Origin: Syntrophomonadaceae bacterium
GTDB taxonomy: Bacteria; Bacillota; Syntrophomonadia; Syntrophomonadales; Syntrophomonadaceae
NCBI GenBank assembly: GCA_012522705.1
Contig: JAAYJY010000043.1
Location: 1-20,971 of the forward strand
Length of the DNA stretch: 20,971 nt
Direction of reading: 5' to 3'
In this document: in pieces, positions 1-6,991 of the stretch
Numbering within the stretch: the stretch's first letter is position 1
Layout: every line of letters begins with the position of its first letter
Made by a program: the position numbers and the translations under genes
The notes under the pieces: model-generated
What the model saw: only the letters and a program-made list of their open reading frames with translations
Databases searched by the model: none
What the model was told of the DNA's origin: nothing

Positions 1-896
1 ATGTAGGCACGGGGGATACCATCTGCGATGAGACCATGCCGGTGCTGCTGGAATCGATAGAATTCCCCGAACCAGTGATCCAGATAGCTATCGAGCCGCG
101 TACCCAGGCCGATCAAAACAGGATTACCGAGGCTCTGGCCAAGATCTCGGCAGAAGATCCGACCTTTAAGATGGTCTATAATAAGGAAACCGGTCAGACC
201 CTGCTTTCCGGCATGGGCGAATTGCACCTGGAAATCATCGCCGAGCGTCTGGCCAAGGAGTTTCATGTGGGCATCAATATCGGCCAACCCGAGGTGGCCT
301 ACAAAGAGACCATCTCGAGAAACGCCCAGCATGAGACCCGCTTTGTCAAGCAGACCGGCGGCCGGGGTCAGTTTGCCCACTTGGTGCTGCAATTGGAGCC
401 CGCGGAAGGTTTCGAATTTGTGAGCAAAGTGGTGGGCGGAGCGATCCCCCGAGAATATATACCGGCGATCGAGTCGGGGGTCAAGCAAGCGCTGGAAGAA
501 GGGGTGCTGAAGGGTTACCCGGTGGTCAACGTCAAGGCCACCCTGCTGGACGGTTCTTTCCACGAGGTCGACTCCTCCGAAATGGCATTCCGCACCGCCG
601 CCATGATGGCCACCCGGGAATGCCTGAAGAAGGCGGGCCCGCGTCTGATGGAACCGGTGATGCGGTTAGAAGTGACCTCGCCGGAAGAGTTCACCGGCAA
701 CATCATCAACAACATCAGCAACCGCCGCGGCAAGTTGGACTCCATGGAAATGCAAAACAATACCCAGATCATCAGGGGCTATGTACCGCTGGCCGAGATG
801 TTCGGTTATTCAACCGTGCTGCGCTCCAGCACCCAGGGAAGGGCGGGATTCTCCATGGAGTTCTCTCATTACGAAGAGCGCAGCATAGCATCCTAG
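1..896 (+). CDS. fusA: Elongation factor G family protein, C-terminal part (5' end outside window)
   Basis: The reading frame is open from the first bases (codons start at position 3), so the Met at 36 is internal and the gene begins upstream of the window. The visible 298 residues cover the end of domain II and domains III-V of EF-G. Recognisable pieces are GDTICDE, LLESIEFPEPVI, the domain III signature SGMGELHLE, the domain IV stretch KQTGGRGQFAH, VDSSEMAFR and the C-terminal RGYVPLAEMFGY followed by TQGRAGFSMEFSHYE. EF-G catalyses GTP-driven ribosomal translocation and, with RRF, ribosome recycling. No rpsL, rpsG or tuf follows, and the gene ends at a terminator, so this may be a paralogue outside the str operon; the G domain that would decide this is not visible. 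A second, divergent EF-G-like gene lies at 8107. Confidence 0.93.
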   Translation, partial: VGTGDTICDETMPVLLESIEFPEPVIQIAIEPRTQADQNRITEALAKISAEDPTFKMVYNKETGQTLLSGMGELHLEIIAERLAKEFHVGINIGQPEVAYKETISRNAQHETRFVKQTGGRGQFAHLVLQLEPAEGFEFVSKVVGGAIPREYIPAIESGVKQALEEGVLKGYPVVNVKATLLDGSFHEVDSSEMAFRTAAMMATRECLKKAGPRLMEPVMRLEVTSPEEFTGNIINNISNRRGKLDSMEMQNNTQIIRGYVPLAEMFGYSTVLRSSTQGRAGFSMEFSHYEERSIAS

Positions 897-917
897 AATT
901 GGCTTCCTGAAAACATC

Positions 918-945
918 AAGCCCGGTGTCTGATGACAGCGGGCTT
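918..945 (+). terminator. Rho-independent terminator after the EF-G gene
   Basis: A 7-bp stem AAGCCCG/CGGGCTT (918-924/939-945) is extended, after one G-G mismatch, by TGTC/GACA around a TGAT loop. It is followed by a T-rich run (TTAATATTTT). It lies 21 nt after the EF-G stop and between convergent genes, so it may also serve the minus-strand anti-sigma gene ending at 988, although the T-run on that side is weaker. Confidence 0.85.
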
Positions 946-987
946 TAATATTTTCTGCTTTGGTGGATCCAAGGACCTATCTCTATT

Positions 988-2037
988 TTATTGGAATCTA
1001 ACTGTGTTGGCCAGGTTGGTGAGTTCCTCCACCGAGACGTTGCCGGAATAGGTGACCGTGACCATTTTGCCATTCAGCTTGACCCAGCGGGAAAGGAGAT
1101 TTATGCCTTCAGTGCTGGCCTTGTCAAGGGTCTGCAACTGTACCTCAGGTTCGATGTAAGGGTCCACCGCTATCTGCACTCTGGACAAACCGTCTTGACT
1201 GGCGTAGTCATATACGGTGCGGCTGCTGGTGCTGATATCTACCTGCAGCAGCCGCAGGCTGGGGGGGACATTCACCGGGGTAAGGACCGGCTCGATGTCT
1301 TCCACCACCCCCTCAGAATCATCCTGGGTCACCGAGGGGGCCGCGATAGGAGTTTCCCTGGCTCGCAACGGCATGGTCTGTTCCGGTTCGTAAAACATGA
1401 GGGTCTGGTTGGCAACACTATCTTCCGGGATGGTGTCAGCATCGAAATCCAGTTTGGTACCAAGTACCGAAGGCGGGGAAGAGGTATCGGCAGGAGCGCC
1501 ATAGACGGGCGTACTGGGAGCATCTGATTTATCACCAGACCGCGGATCTGCGGCCATTTCTTGCTGAACAGCTGATTTCTGATTCCCAGTAATTTGCTCG
1601 GCTACAGTCAGTTGTTCGACGGTGGCGCCATTGCCTGGAGTCGACACCACCAAAGGGGTGACGGAATCAGGAGCGGCATCGCCTTTATCGGCTATATTCA
1701 CATAGGCTGGATTTTTCAATAGCTGCGGCATAAACAGGAATAAAGCCACCACTGCCACTGCGGCCAGTCCGCTATACCAGAATTTGCGGTTGTACAGCAG
1801 ACCCGCTCCCCGGCGGACGGAGCCCACCGAACCCATCACCCGGGAGGTGAAATCCGGGGACAGTGCTGGTATGTCAGTCGTATCACGCAGAACCTCGTTC
1901 TCCAGTCGGGTCAGTTTGTAGAGCTGCTGGCAGGAGGGACAATCCTTGAGATGTTTCTTGACCTTGAGATACATTTGGGGGGAGACGGAATCGTCGCAAT
2001 ATTCGTAGATCTGCTTATTTAATTCCTGACAATCCAT
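988..2037 (-). CDS. Anti-sigma factor with zf-HC2 (ZAS-type) zinc finger and one TM segment
   Basis: Predicted to bind and inhibit the ECF sigma factor encoded just upstream, releasing it on envelope stress. The N-terminal cytoplasmic domain has the zinc-binding pattern HLKDCPSC (His29, Cys33, Cys36) typical of zf-HC2 anti-sigma factors, with an additional Cys3. One membrane segment follows at about residues 86-103 (GLAAVAVVALFLF). Outside the membrane lies a long Pro/Ser/Asp-rich linker (about 105-255) and a C-terminal folded region with a pattern like TVTYSGNVSVEELTNLANT, loosely resembling DUF4367-type extracytoplasmic domains. I chose Met at 2037 (349 aa) over the in-frame Met at 2055 because AAAGGGGG at 2045-2052 sits 7 nt in front of it. 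The start overlaps the sigma gene by 23 nt, which suggests translational coupling. Confidence 0.87.
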   Translation of the reverse strand: MDCQELNKQIYEYCDDSVSPQMYLKVKKHLKDCPSCQQLYKLTRLENEVLRDTTDIPALSPDFTSRVMGSVGSVRRGAGLLYNRKFWYSGLAAVAVVALFLFMPQLLKNPAYVNIADKGDAAPDSVTPLVVSTPGNGATVEQLTVAEQITGNQKSAVQQEMAADPRSGDKSDAPSTPVYGAPADTSSPPSVLGTKLDFDADTIPEDSVANQTLMFYEPEQTMPLRARETPIAAPSVTQDDSEGVVEDIEPVLTPVNVPPSLRLLQVDISTSSRTVYDYASQDGLSRVQIAVDPYIEPEVQLQTLDKASTEGINLLSRWVKLNGKMVTVTYSGNVSVEELTNLANTVRFQ

Positions 2038-2608
2038 CCTGTTTCCCCCTTTCATCCCGGTTTTTCAGTACCGCTTTCCGCATTGATTTACGAGCCCGAT
2101 GCATCTTGACTTCTACGTTCTCCTTAGTAATCCCCAGTGTCTCGGCAATCTCCTGGTTATCCAAGTCCAATTGATATCGCAAGGCCAGCATCACTCGATA
2201 ACTTTCCGGGAGTGAGGTGAAGGCCTCCTTTATCTCCGCCTTTAGTTCATTTCTTTCCAGGAACAACTGGGGGTTGCCATAATCATAATGGTAATCGGAT
2301 TCCGGTTGGCTGTAGGTTTCGTCGAAATTCAAGGTAACCATTTTATTCTTCTTGCGCAGAACACTTATTGTCGTATTGATGGCGATCCGGTGAATCCAAG
2401 GCCCGAATCGCTTGTTGCGGTCATACTGGTGCAGTTTTTGGTAAACAGTGATGAACACATCCTGGCAGATGTCCTCGGCTTCCTGGTATTGGCCGGTCAT
2501 ACGGTATATAATTGTAAACACCGAATTTTTGTAACGGTTTATCAGTTGTTCGAAAGCCGATACATCACCACGCAGAATCATGGCGGTTAGCGCCTCGTCG
2601 GTCGTCAC
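2015..2608 (-). CDS. RNA polymerase sigma factor, ECF subfamily (SigW/RpoE-like)
   Basis: Directs RNA polymerase to a stress regulon, probably including its own operon. 197 aa, a normal ECF length. Region 2 spans about residues 14-80: FEQLINRYKNSVFTIIYRMT, then EAEDICQDVF and PWIHRIAIN. Region 4 spans about 130-185: LPESYRVMLALRYQLDL, then EIAETLGITKENVEVKMHRA, the helix-turn-helix that reads the -35 element. The start is a GTG at 2608 preceded by GGAGG a few nt upstream. The gene overlaps the anti-sigma gene, so both should be made from one message. I did not find a convincing AAC/CGT-type ECF autoregulatory promoter in the 166 bp divergent gap toward 2775. Confidence 0.93.
   Translation of the reverse strand: MTTDEALTAMILRGDVSAFEQLINRYKNSVFTIIYRMTGQYQEAEDICQDVFITVYQKLHQYDRNKRFGPWIHRIAINTTISVLRKKNKMVTLNFDETYSQPESDYHYDYGNPQLFLERNELKAEIKEAFTSLPESYRVMLALRYQLDLDNQEIAETLGITKENVEVKMHRARKSMRKAVLKNRDERGKQDGLSGIK
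2045..2052 (-). promoter_or_regulatory. Ribosome binding site deciding the anti-sigma start
   Basis: AAAGGGGG on the minus strand lies 7 nt before the ATG at 2037. The alternative ATG at 2055 would place this site inside the coding region and has no comparable site of its own. Confidence 0.6.
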
Positions 2609-2774
2609 AATGTGATCCTCCGTTCGCTCTATTCTATAATACGGATGGCACTCAAGTTACTTGCACTTGCATGCACGTAATAATAATAGCATGAATTGCT
2701 GGTCGTGAAATAGTAAAATTAGACATGGTTCGCTGCCGATAAGGCCGACCAATTCGGTTAGACGGGGGTTTGGG

Positions 2775-3239
2775 GTGAAGATAGTGGTCGATGCGGACGC
2801 TTGTCCGGTCAAGGGCATAATTGAGACGGTAGGGGAGCGCTGGGGAGTAGGGGTAGTGCTGGTCTCCAACCACCATCACCGGATGCAGAGTGATTATGCC
2901 TCGATTGTGGTGGTAGACGGGGCTTCCCAGGCCGCCGACCTGGCCATAATGAACATGGTCTGCCGGGGAGATTTGGTGGTAACCCAGGACTATGGGTTGG
3001 CTTCCATGGTGATGGCCAAGGGCAGTTATGCTCTGGACCCTTCGGGGAGGGTTTTTAACGACGATAACATCGATCGGCTGCTTATGAACCGTTACTTAAG
3101 CCAGAAGGCGCGGCGGGCAGGGGGCCGGACCAGGGGACCGCGCAAACGCCGCCAATTGGATAATGATCGCTTTGCCCACAGCCTGGAGAGGATTGTAATG
3201 GAAAATATGGACTGGCCGGATGGTTCCGGAAAGAGTTAG
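2775..3239 (+). CDS. UPF0178 / DUF188 family protein (YaiI/YqxD-like)
   Basis: Conserved bacterial protein of unknown function, 154 aa, the family's usual length. The diagnostic N-terminal motif VDADACPVK (Asp6, Asp8, Cys10) is present, as are the family blocks VLVSNHHH, ADLAIMNMV, GDLVVTQDYGLA and LLMNRYLSQKARRAGGRTRGP. The acidic pairs suggest a PIN-like nuclease fold with a metal site, but no activity is established. The start is GTG at 2775 with a G-rich stretch a few nt upstream. The gene is divergent from the ECF sigma gene and co-directional with mrp 102 bp downstream. Confidence 0.9.
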   Translation: MKIVVDADACPVKGIIETVGERWGVGVVLVSNHHHRMQSDYASIVVVDGASQAADLAIMNMVCRGDLVVTQDYGLASMVMAKGSYALDPSGRVFNDDNIDRLLMNRYLSQKARRAGGRTRGPRKRRQLDNDRFAHSLERIVMENMDWPDGSGKS

Positions 3240-3341
3240 AATTATGTAGTTTGAGGTGGACCAACTGTACTGAAAAATGTGCTTTGGAGTACAATGGGGA
3301 ATGAGTCATCGAGCCCTCGAGTTTGGAAAGGAGCAAATGTG

Positions 3342-4190
3342 ATGTCTGACAAATGCAAAACCTGTCCCTCCAGCAGTGGCTGCAGTATAGAACCCGATTC
3401 CTGCGGGGTCGGGATCGAGACCGAACCGAGTCTGCTGGGCACGCGGAACAAGATCCGCAACCTCATAGTGGTCATGAGCGGCAAAGGAGGGGTGGGCAAG
3501 TCCTCGGTGACCGCATTATTGGCGGCCACCCTGGCCAAACGGGGCAACCGGGTAGGGGTGCTGGATGCTGACATAACCGGTCCCAGCCAGCCCCGGGCTT
3601 TTGGATTGACCGGACCAATACCCATGAAAGCCTCGGATTATGGGATAATCCCTCCCAGCGGCCCTTTGGGAATCAAGGTCCTGTCGGTTAATTTCTTCCT
3701 CCCCAACGAGGACGACCCCGTGGTATGGCGGGGACCGCTGCTGGCCGGAGCAGTACGGCAGTTCTGGGGCGAGGCCGATTGGGGCGACCTGGATTATATG
3801 ATCGTAGACCTGCCGCCCGGTACCGGGGACGTGCCTCTGACAGTGATGCAGTCGCTCCCGGTCAAAGGTATTGTTATCGTCTCCTCCCCGCAGGAACTGG
3901 TGACCATGGTAGTCAAGAAAACCATCAAGCTGGCCCACAAGATGGAGATCCCCATTCTGGGATTGATTGAGAACATGAGTTACGCGGTGTGTTCCCATTG
4001 TGACGAGAGACTGGAGATTTTCGGCAAGAGCCAGGGTCTCCGGGTGGCGGCTGACTCCGGCATCGATTTCCTCGGGGCCCTCCCCTGGGATATAAGACTG
4101 AACAACCTGATGGACCAGGGCAGGGTAGCTGAATACGAGTCTGCCGAGGTTGACAAGATAGTGTCGCAGGTAATGGACAAATTACCCTGA
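3342..4190 (+). CDS. mrp: Mrp/NBP35-family P-loop ATPase, iron-sulfur cluster carrier
   Basis: Cytosolic ATPase that holds and transfers a [4Fe-4S] cluster to apoproteins (ApbC/NBP35 family). The N-terminus has a Cys cluster (Cys5, Cys8, Cys14, Cys21), as in NBP35-like members. The deviant Walker A SGKGGVGKSS is at residues 46-55, DADITGPSQPR follows, the Walker B-like DYMIVDLPPGTGDVPLT is mid-protein, and the C-terminal CxxC (Cys217, Cys220) that bridges the cluster at the dimer interface is intact. I place the start at ATG 3342 (282 aa) because GGAAAGGAG lies directly upstream at 3325-3332; the in-frame Met at 3279 would add 21 unconserved residues. exoA starts 2 nt after the stop, so the two are very likely co-translated. 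Confidence 0.93.
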   Translation: MSDKCKTCPSSSGCSIEPDSCGVGIETEPSLLGTRNKIRNLIVVMSGKGGVGKSSVTALLAATLAKRGNRVGVLDADITGPSQPRAFGLTGPIPMKASDYGIIPPSGPLGIKVLSVNFFLPNEDDPVVWRGPLLAGAVRQFWGEADWGDLDYMIVDLPPGTGDVPLTVMQSLPVKGIVIVSSPQELVTMVVKKTIKLAHKMEIPILGLIENMSYAVCSHCDERLEIFGKSQGLRVAADSGIDFLGALPWDIRLNNLMDQGRVAEYESAEVDKIVSQVMDKLP

Positions 4191-4192
4191 TT

Positions 4193-4981
4193 ATGAAGAA
4201 GATTTATTGCTGGAATGTCAACGGCATCAGGGCTGTGTATAAAAAGGGTTTCATCGACTGGGTACTAAGTGAAGCCCCTGATATCCTGTGCCTGCAGGAA
4301 ATCAAGGCCTACCCCGACCAGCTGCCGGCGGAACTCAACGGTCTGCCCGGCTATCAATCAGTGTGGAATCCCGCTCAACGCAAGGGATACAGCGGAGTAG
4401 CAGTATACTATCGCCAGCCCCCGTTGAATGTCGGTTATGGACTGGGGATAGATCGATTCGACCGCGAGGGACGTTTGTTGGTGATGGAGTACCCGGACTT
4501 TACCCTGCTCAATGTTTATTTCCCCAATGGCGGGATGGGTGATGAAAGGGTACAGTATAAACTGGAATTCTATCAAGAGATTATCGAATACTGCGATGGT
4601 CTCCGGAATAAAGATAAAAAAGTGATCATCTGCGGTGATTTCAATACTGCCCACCGGGAGATTGACCTGAAGAATCCGAAAAACAACATGAATACCTCTG
4701 GCTTCCTGTTGGCGGAGAGGGAGATGTTGGATGAATTCCTCTCCCGTGGCTATATCGATGTTTTTCGCCACCTCTACCCAGATAAGGTGGAATACACTTG
4801 GTGGGATTTCCGGACCCGGGCCCGGGAGAGGAATGCCGGTTGGAGGATTGACTGCTTTTATGTTTCCAGCAACATGATCGATTCCGTGGCGGATTGTGTC
4901 CATTTCGGCCAGGTATATGGTTCCGACCATTGTCCGCTGGGATTATATCTGCCAGAAGATATGACCGAGGGTTATTTATGA
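4193..4981 (+). CDS. exoA: Exodeoxyribonuclease III (AP endonuclease)
   Basis: DNA repair enzyme that cleaves at abasic sites and removes 3' blocking groups. 262 aa, full length for the family. Motifs of the endonuclease/exonuclease/phosphatase fold are in order: CWNVNGIRA (Asn8), CLQEIK with metal ligand Glu36, CGDFNTAH, YTWWDFRTRARERNAGWRID and the C-terminal GSDHCPLG with catalytic Asp245/His246. Its start lies 2 nt after the mrp stop and has no obvious Shine-Dalgarno site of its own, so it probably depends on translational coupling to mrp. Confidence 0.95.
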   Translation: MKKIYCWNVNGIRAVYKKGFIDWVLSEAPDILCLQEIKAYPDQLPAELNGLPGYQSVWNPAQRKGYSGVAVYYRQPPLNVGYGLGIDRFDREGRLLVMEYPDFTLLNVYFPNGGMGDERVQYKLEFYQEIIEYCDGLRNKDKKVIICGDFNTAHREIDLKNPKNNMNTSGFLLAEREMLDEFLSRGYIDVFRHLYPDKVEYTWWDFRTRARERNAGWRIDCFYVSSNMIDSVADCVHFGQVYGSDHCPLGLYLPEDMTEGYL

Positions 4982-5012
4982 AGGTTTACTAGAAATATCT
5001 TGAAATATGGCA

Positions 5013-5042
5013 TTGACCCTTTCACGATATGTTATCTATAAT
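5013..5042 (+). promoter_or_regulatory. Sigma-A-type promoter upstream of the 48-aa micro-ORF
   Basis: TTGACC at 5013-5018, 18-bp spacer, TATAAT at 5037-5042. Expected start of transcription is near 5049. This is the best consensus promoter in the window, and the first thing downstream is a hairpin followed by T5 (5066-5089). Confidence 0.75.
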
Positions 5043-5065
5043 CTTATTTAGGAGCGAAGCGGGGC

Positions 5066-5089
5066 GTATTCTATGTTAGAATACTTTTT
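5066..5089 (+). terminator. Leader hairpin with T5 tract, possible attenuator
   Basis: A perfect 8-bp stem GTATTCTA/TAGAATAC (5066-5073/5077-5084) with a 3-nt loop is followed by TTTTT at 5085-5089. It begins only about 17 nt after the predicted transcription start of the promoter at 5013-5042. The AT-rich stem is of moderate stability. Confidence 0.55.
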
Positions 5090-5134
5090 ATTATCCTTTT
5101 TCGGGCCTGATTGACACATACTGGGGGGATAGAC

Positions 5135-5281
5135 GTGATCACAAACCTATTTTTGGAATTGAAGAAGTTGCTTGCCGACCTTGCTTCGACCTTGCTTCTG
5201 GGAAAGAACAAAGATGCCGCTGCCTTGGCGATGGACCTGTCAGAGAAGAGCCGGGCCCTGGCCGAGGAATTGGCGAAATAG
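5135..5281 (+). CDS. Micro-ORF, 48-aa leucine-rich helical peptide of unknown function
   Basis: GTG start at 5135 preceded by GGGGGGAT, stop TAG at 5281. The 48-residue product starts MITNLFLELKKLL and ends SEKSRALAEELAK. It is rich in Leu, Ala, Lys and Glu, has no Cys or Pro, and reads as one or two amphipathic helices around a central GKNKD turn. I do not recognise a family. It has its own transcription unit: promoter at 5013-5042, early hairpin at 5066-5089 and strong terminator at 5322-5357. The terminator right after the stop and the good ribosome site support a real gene, but the stretch could also be a structured small RNA. Confidence 0.5.
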   Translation: MITNLFLELKKLLADLASTLLLGKNKDAAALAMDLSEKSRALAEELAK

Positions 5282-5321
5282 GAAGAACGTCGGGACAAGA
5301 TAAAATCTGATAGATCAGTTG

Positions 5322-5357
5322 AAACCAAAGCGCCGCTATCTGACGGCGCTTTGGTTT
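5322..5357 (+). terminator. Strong rho-independent terminator after the micro-ORF
   Basis: AAACCAAAGCGCCG/CGGCGCTTTGGTTT forms a perfect 14-bp stem (5322-5335/5344-5357) with an 8-nt loop. The 3' arm ends in a T-run. The symmetrical A- and T-rich ends could allow some function on both strands. Confidence 0.88.
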
Positions 5358-5511
5358 TGACTGGTGGCGGTGGGGTTAGAAGCTTTCTCTAGTGGAGATG
5401 TTAATCGTGAGGACCGTCGGTTAAGACCAACTGAAAGGCTATTGCTGGTCAGAGGTGTAATTATTCCAAGCCAGGTATGACATGATTAATAACTGGTGCC
5501 CATAAATGCTA

Positions 5512-5539
5512 TTATTAAGGAAGACAAAAATCATATAAT
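5512..5539 (+). promoter_or_regulatory. Possible promoter of the DUF366 gene
   Basis: A perfect TATAAT at 5534-5539 lies 31 nt before the start codon. The best -35 match is a poor TTATTA at 5512-5517 with a 16-bp spacer. Confidence 0.35.
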
Positions 5540-5570
5540 TTATAACGGCAAGGGAAAGTGAGGTTGTATT

Positions 5571-6137
5571 ATGATGAAGACGTTACTGTTAAGAGACGAG
5601 ATCAGATACGATGCATCTCAATTGCGGCCCCATTGGATTTACCGCCAGCATGGTCTTTTAGGCGACGCTATCGTGGCCTTTTTCGGACCGGCCCAGGTAG
5701 ATACCGATAAGATGATGGATCTGAAGGATATCCGGGAGAAGGAAGCCATCTATTCGCCGCGGATGCTGCATTTCATCGCTGAACACTTCGATACCGACTT
5801 GGAAAAGGCGATCTATCGCCAATTCATCCTTACCATGGCCATCAAGGAAGAACTGGAGTTGCGGGAAATTCAACTGCAGCGTATCGGTGATGATCTGTAT
5901 CGTGACCGGGGCAAATTGTCAGTTTCGATAGCGACCAGCACGGTGGTTTCCACCATAATCCATACCGGGATCAACGTCGAGACCGAGGGGACCCCGGTCA
6001 AGACTATTGGATTGAAGGAGATGGGCATTACTGACCTGCCCTCATTTGCGGAGTATGTGATGCTGCGCTACAAGAGGGAACTGGAACGCATTTATGAAGC
6101 GCGCTGCAAGGCACGGGGGATCTTTTCCGATATATAG
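5571..6137 (+). CDS. DUF366 family protein
   Basis: 188 aa, conserved family without an assigned function. The family pattern is clear: an N-terminal DEIRYDASQLRPHWIYR, then GDAIVAFFGPAQV, MMDLKDIRE, the block SPRMLHFIAEHFDTDLEKA and RQFILTMAIKEEL. The second half carries KLSVSIATSTVVSTIIHTGI followed by a Glu-rich/Thr segment. There is no signal peptide or membrane segment, so it should be cytosolic. The gene starts ATGATG, with GTGAGG 7 nt ahead favouring the first ATG. The neighbours are a stand-alone micro-ORF upstream and a YpmA-like gene with its own promoter downstream, so the context gives no firm clue to its role. Confidence 0.82.
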   Translation: MMKTLLLRDEIRYDASQLRPHWIYRQHGLLGDAIVAFFGPAQVDTDKMMDLKDIREKEAIYSPRMLHFIAEHFDTDLEKAIYRQFILTMAIKEELELREIQLQRIGDDLYRDRGKLSVSIATSTVVSTIIHTGINVETEGTPVKTIGLKEMGITDLPSFAEYVMLRYKRELERIYEARCKARGIFSDI

Positions 6138-6180
6138 GACAACGGCCGCCATCGGCCCCTGGCTCGGTGGAACAGGTGTC

Positions 6181-6209
6181 TTGTCAAAGGCGGGAGCTTA
6201 ATTTAGAAT
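6181..6209 (+). promoter_or_regulatory. Promoter of the DUF4264-lepB-surE unit
   Basis: TTGTCA at 6181-6186, 17-bp spacer, TAGAAT at 6204-6209. Both hexamers match the sigma-A consensus at five of six positions. Transcription should begin near 6216, just before the ribosome site AAAGGAG at 6222-6228. Confidence 0.7.
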
Positions 6210-6240
6210 ATATAGTTGTGGAAAGGAGACGCGACGCGCT

Positions 6241-6420
6241 TTGGCCGAAAATGACAGTGGCAAACTGGAGCTTATTGCCCGCCAGAATTTTGCCGCCAAC
6301 TACGATCTGGTAAAAGTGGTCGACTTCCTGAACAAGAACCTGAAGGACAAGAGGATCATGTTCGGGGTAAGCAAAGACCGGGAAAAGAACCAGATGACCA
6401 TTTCTATTTACGAGGTTTGA
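6241..6420 (+). CDS. Small DUF4264 (YpmA-like) protein
   Basis: 59 aa, starting at TTG 6241 (12 nt after AAAGGAG, a rather long gap) and ending TGA 6420; no ATG or GTG lies in frame near the ribosome site. The C-terminal half VVDFLNKNLKDKRIMFGVSK followed by MTISIYEV matches the pattern I know for the Bacillus subtilis YpmA family (DUF4264), whose function is unknown. It is a soluble, charged small protein. It sits 25 nt upstream of signal peptidase I and appears to be the first gene of that operon, behind a good promoter. Confidence 0.72.
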   Translation: MAENDSGKLELIARQNFAANYDLVKVVDFLNKNLKDKRIMFGVSKDREKNQMTISIYEV

Positions 6421-6445
6421 TACTTAACTTGATTCGAGGTGGCAA

Positions 6446-6991
6446 ATGAGCAAGGAAACCAGGGAATTCATCAAAGATACCATTAGTGTAATCATTATCG
6501 CCTTTATCCTGGCCGCCATATTAAGGAATTTTATTATCGAGGGACGGGAAATACCGACCGGTTCCATGTTGCCCACGGTACAACTCAAGGATCGGGTATG
6601 GGTCAACCGCTTCATCTATCGTTTTAAAGAGCCGGTCCGGGGGGATATCGTCATGTTCCAACCTCCCGAAACTGTCCAATCCACTACCCCTTATCTTAAG
6701 AGGGTGATTGGACTGCCGGGGGAGACGGTAGAAATGAAAGACGGTAAAGTATACATAAATGAGCAGGCTTTGGCGGAACCTTATGTGGCCGAACCGCTCG
6801 AATACGATTATGGGCCAGTAGTGGTGCCGGCTGATAGCCTGCTGGTGCTGGGCGATAATCGCAACAACAGCTACGACAGCCATGAATGGAACGAATGGCT
6901 GACCGATGACCGACTGATGGGCAAAGCGGTGGCTATTTACTGGCCTATCGGCCATTTCACACTATTGCCGCGGGAGGTTGCTTTCGAATGA
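6446..6991 (+). CDS. lepB: Signal peptidase I
   Basis: Membrane serine protease that removes signal peptides from secreted proteins. 181 aa, the compact Gram-positive form with a single N-terminal anchor at about residues 12-30 (TISVIIIAFILAAIL). The catalytic Ser40 is in IPTGSMLPT and the general base Lys85 is in YLKRVIGLPGE. The downstream family boxes are GDIVMF and GDNRNNSYDSHEW. GAGGTGG at 6436-6442 precedes the ATG. The stop overlaps the surE start by 4 nt (ATGA). Likely clients in this window include the secreted LTxxQ protein at 15612. Confidence 0.95.
   Translation: MSKETREFIKDTISVIIIAFILAAILRNFIIEGREIPTGSMLPTVQLKDRVWVNRFIYRFKEPVRGDIVMFQPPETVQSTTPYLKRVIGLPGETVEMKDGKVYINEQALAEPYVAEPLEYDYGPVVVPADSLLVLGDNRNNSYDSHEWNEWLTDDRLMGKAVAIYWPIGHFTLLPREVAFE

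Noticed and set aside
2652..2879. Minus-strand open frames (75 and 70 aa) across the sigma/UPF0178 divergent gap
   Set aside because: They overlap the UPF0178 coding start in antisense, have no ribosome site and show low-complexity composition; they are shadows.
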